A stretch of 6,668 bases of DNA from a bacterium (lineage in GTDB: Bacteria; SZUA-182; SZUA-191): contig QIEW01000466.1 of assembly GCA_003230535.1 (NCBI GenBank), positions 1 to 6,668 on the forward strand, written 5' to 3'. The translations under genes were made by a program, and so were the position numbers. Positions within the stretch are counted from its first letter, which is position 1, and each line of letters starts with the position of its first letter. Of the stretch, positions 6,600 to 6,668 are shown piece after piece. Under the pieces are notes generated by a model that was not told where the DNA came from, did no database searches, and was given only the letters and a program-made list of their open reading frames with translations.

Positions 6600-6668
6600 A
6601 GCTTATCTACTTGTTTTATTAGCCGAAAAAAAGGAATTTCCTATACGTTTTCAACCCGGATTATTCAT
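6600..6668. other. Right-edge stretch with no recognisable feature
   Basis: This A+T-rich stretch closes a 350-bp gene-free region that begins after the HTH gene. A CAT at the very edge would start a minus-strand frame, but that frame stops after five codons. I see no gene, RNA or repeat here. Confidence 0.5.

Noticed and set aside
6651-6668. Start of a minus-strand gene entering from the right edge
   Set aside because: The ATG at the edge meets a stop after five codons.

Overview
The window reads as ordinary chromosome from an anaerobic bacterium with a middling base composition. The clues are a flavin/iron-sulfur NAD(H)-oxidoreductase module of the HydB/HndC type, a PyrG closest in style (recalled, not searched) to Desulfobacterota-like sequences, and several palindromic MITE-like repeats between genes. 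The phylum is not secure from one window; anaerobic Firmicutes or Chloroflexi remain possible.

Layout. Five genes lie on the minus strand, read right to left: an XRE-S24 (CI-like) regulator (5861-5127), pyrG (5081-3420), queC (3047-2334), nuoE (2287-1829) and a nuoF/hydB-type gene (1839 to the left edge, cut at its 3' end). The nuoE and nuoF reading frames overlap by 11 bases. Only 46 bases separate queC from nuoE, and 45 separate the regulator from pyrG, so co-transcription is likely within each pair. One small excisionase-family HTH gene (6106-6318) lies on the plus strand, divergent from the regulator.

Intergenic DNA. The 372 bp between pyrG and queC contain a 13-bp tandem repeat, a double hairpin, two small palindromes next to a TATAAT, and a 93-bp inverted-repeat element whose right-hand neighbour is the queC ribosome binding site. 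The 244 bp between the regulator and the HTH gene hold two promoter-like sequences that point at each other, plus operator-like palindromes. This resembles a phage-type repressor switch. The 350 bp after the HTH gene contain a 127-bp MITE-like element, a second copy of the double hairpin with base changes that keep every pair, and a terminator-like hairpin. I see no gene there.

How it fits together. NuoE and NuoF/HydB would form the NAD(H)-oxidising, FMN-containing half of a soluble hydrogenase, formate dehydrogenase or similar bifurcating complex, whose catalytic subunit should lie beyond the left edge. QueC makes preQ0 for queuosine-type tRNA modification and PyrG makes CTP. Neither is obviously linked to the redox genes. 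I did not find a clearly new multi-gene system. The most distinctive parts are the regulator/HTH switch region and the covarying paired-hairpin repeats.
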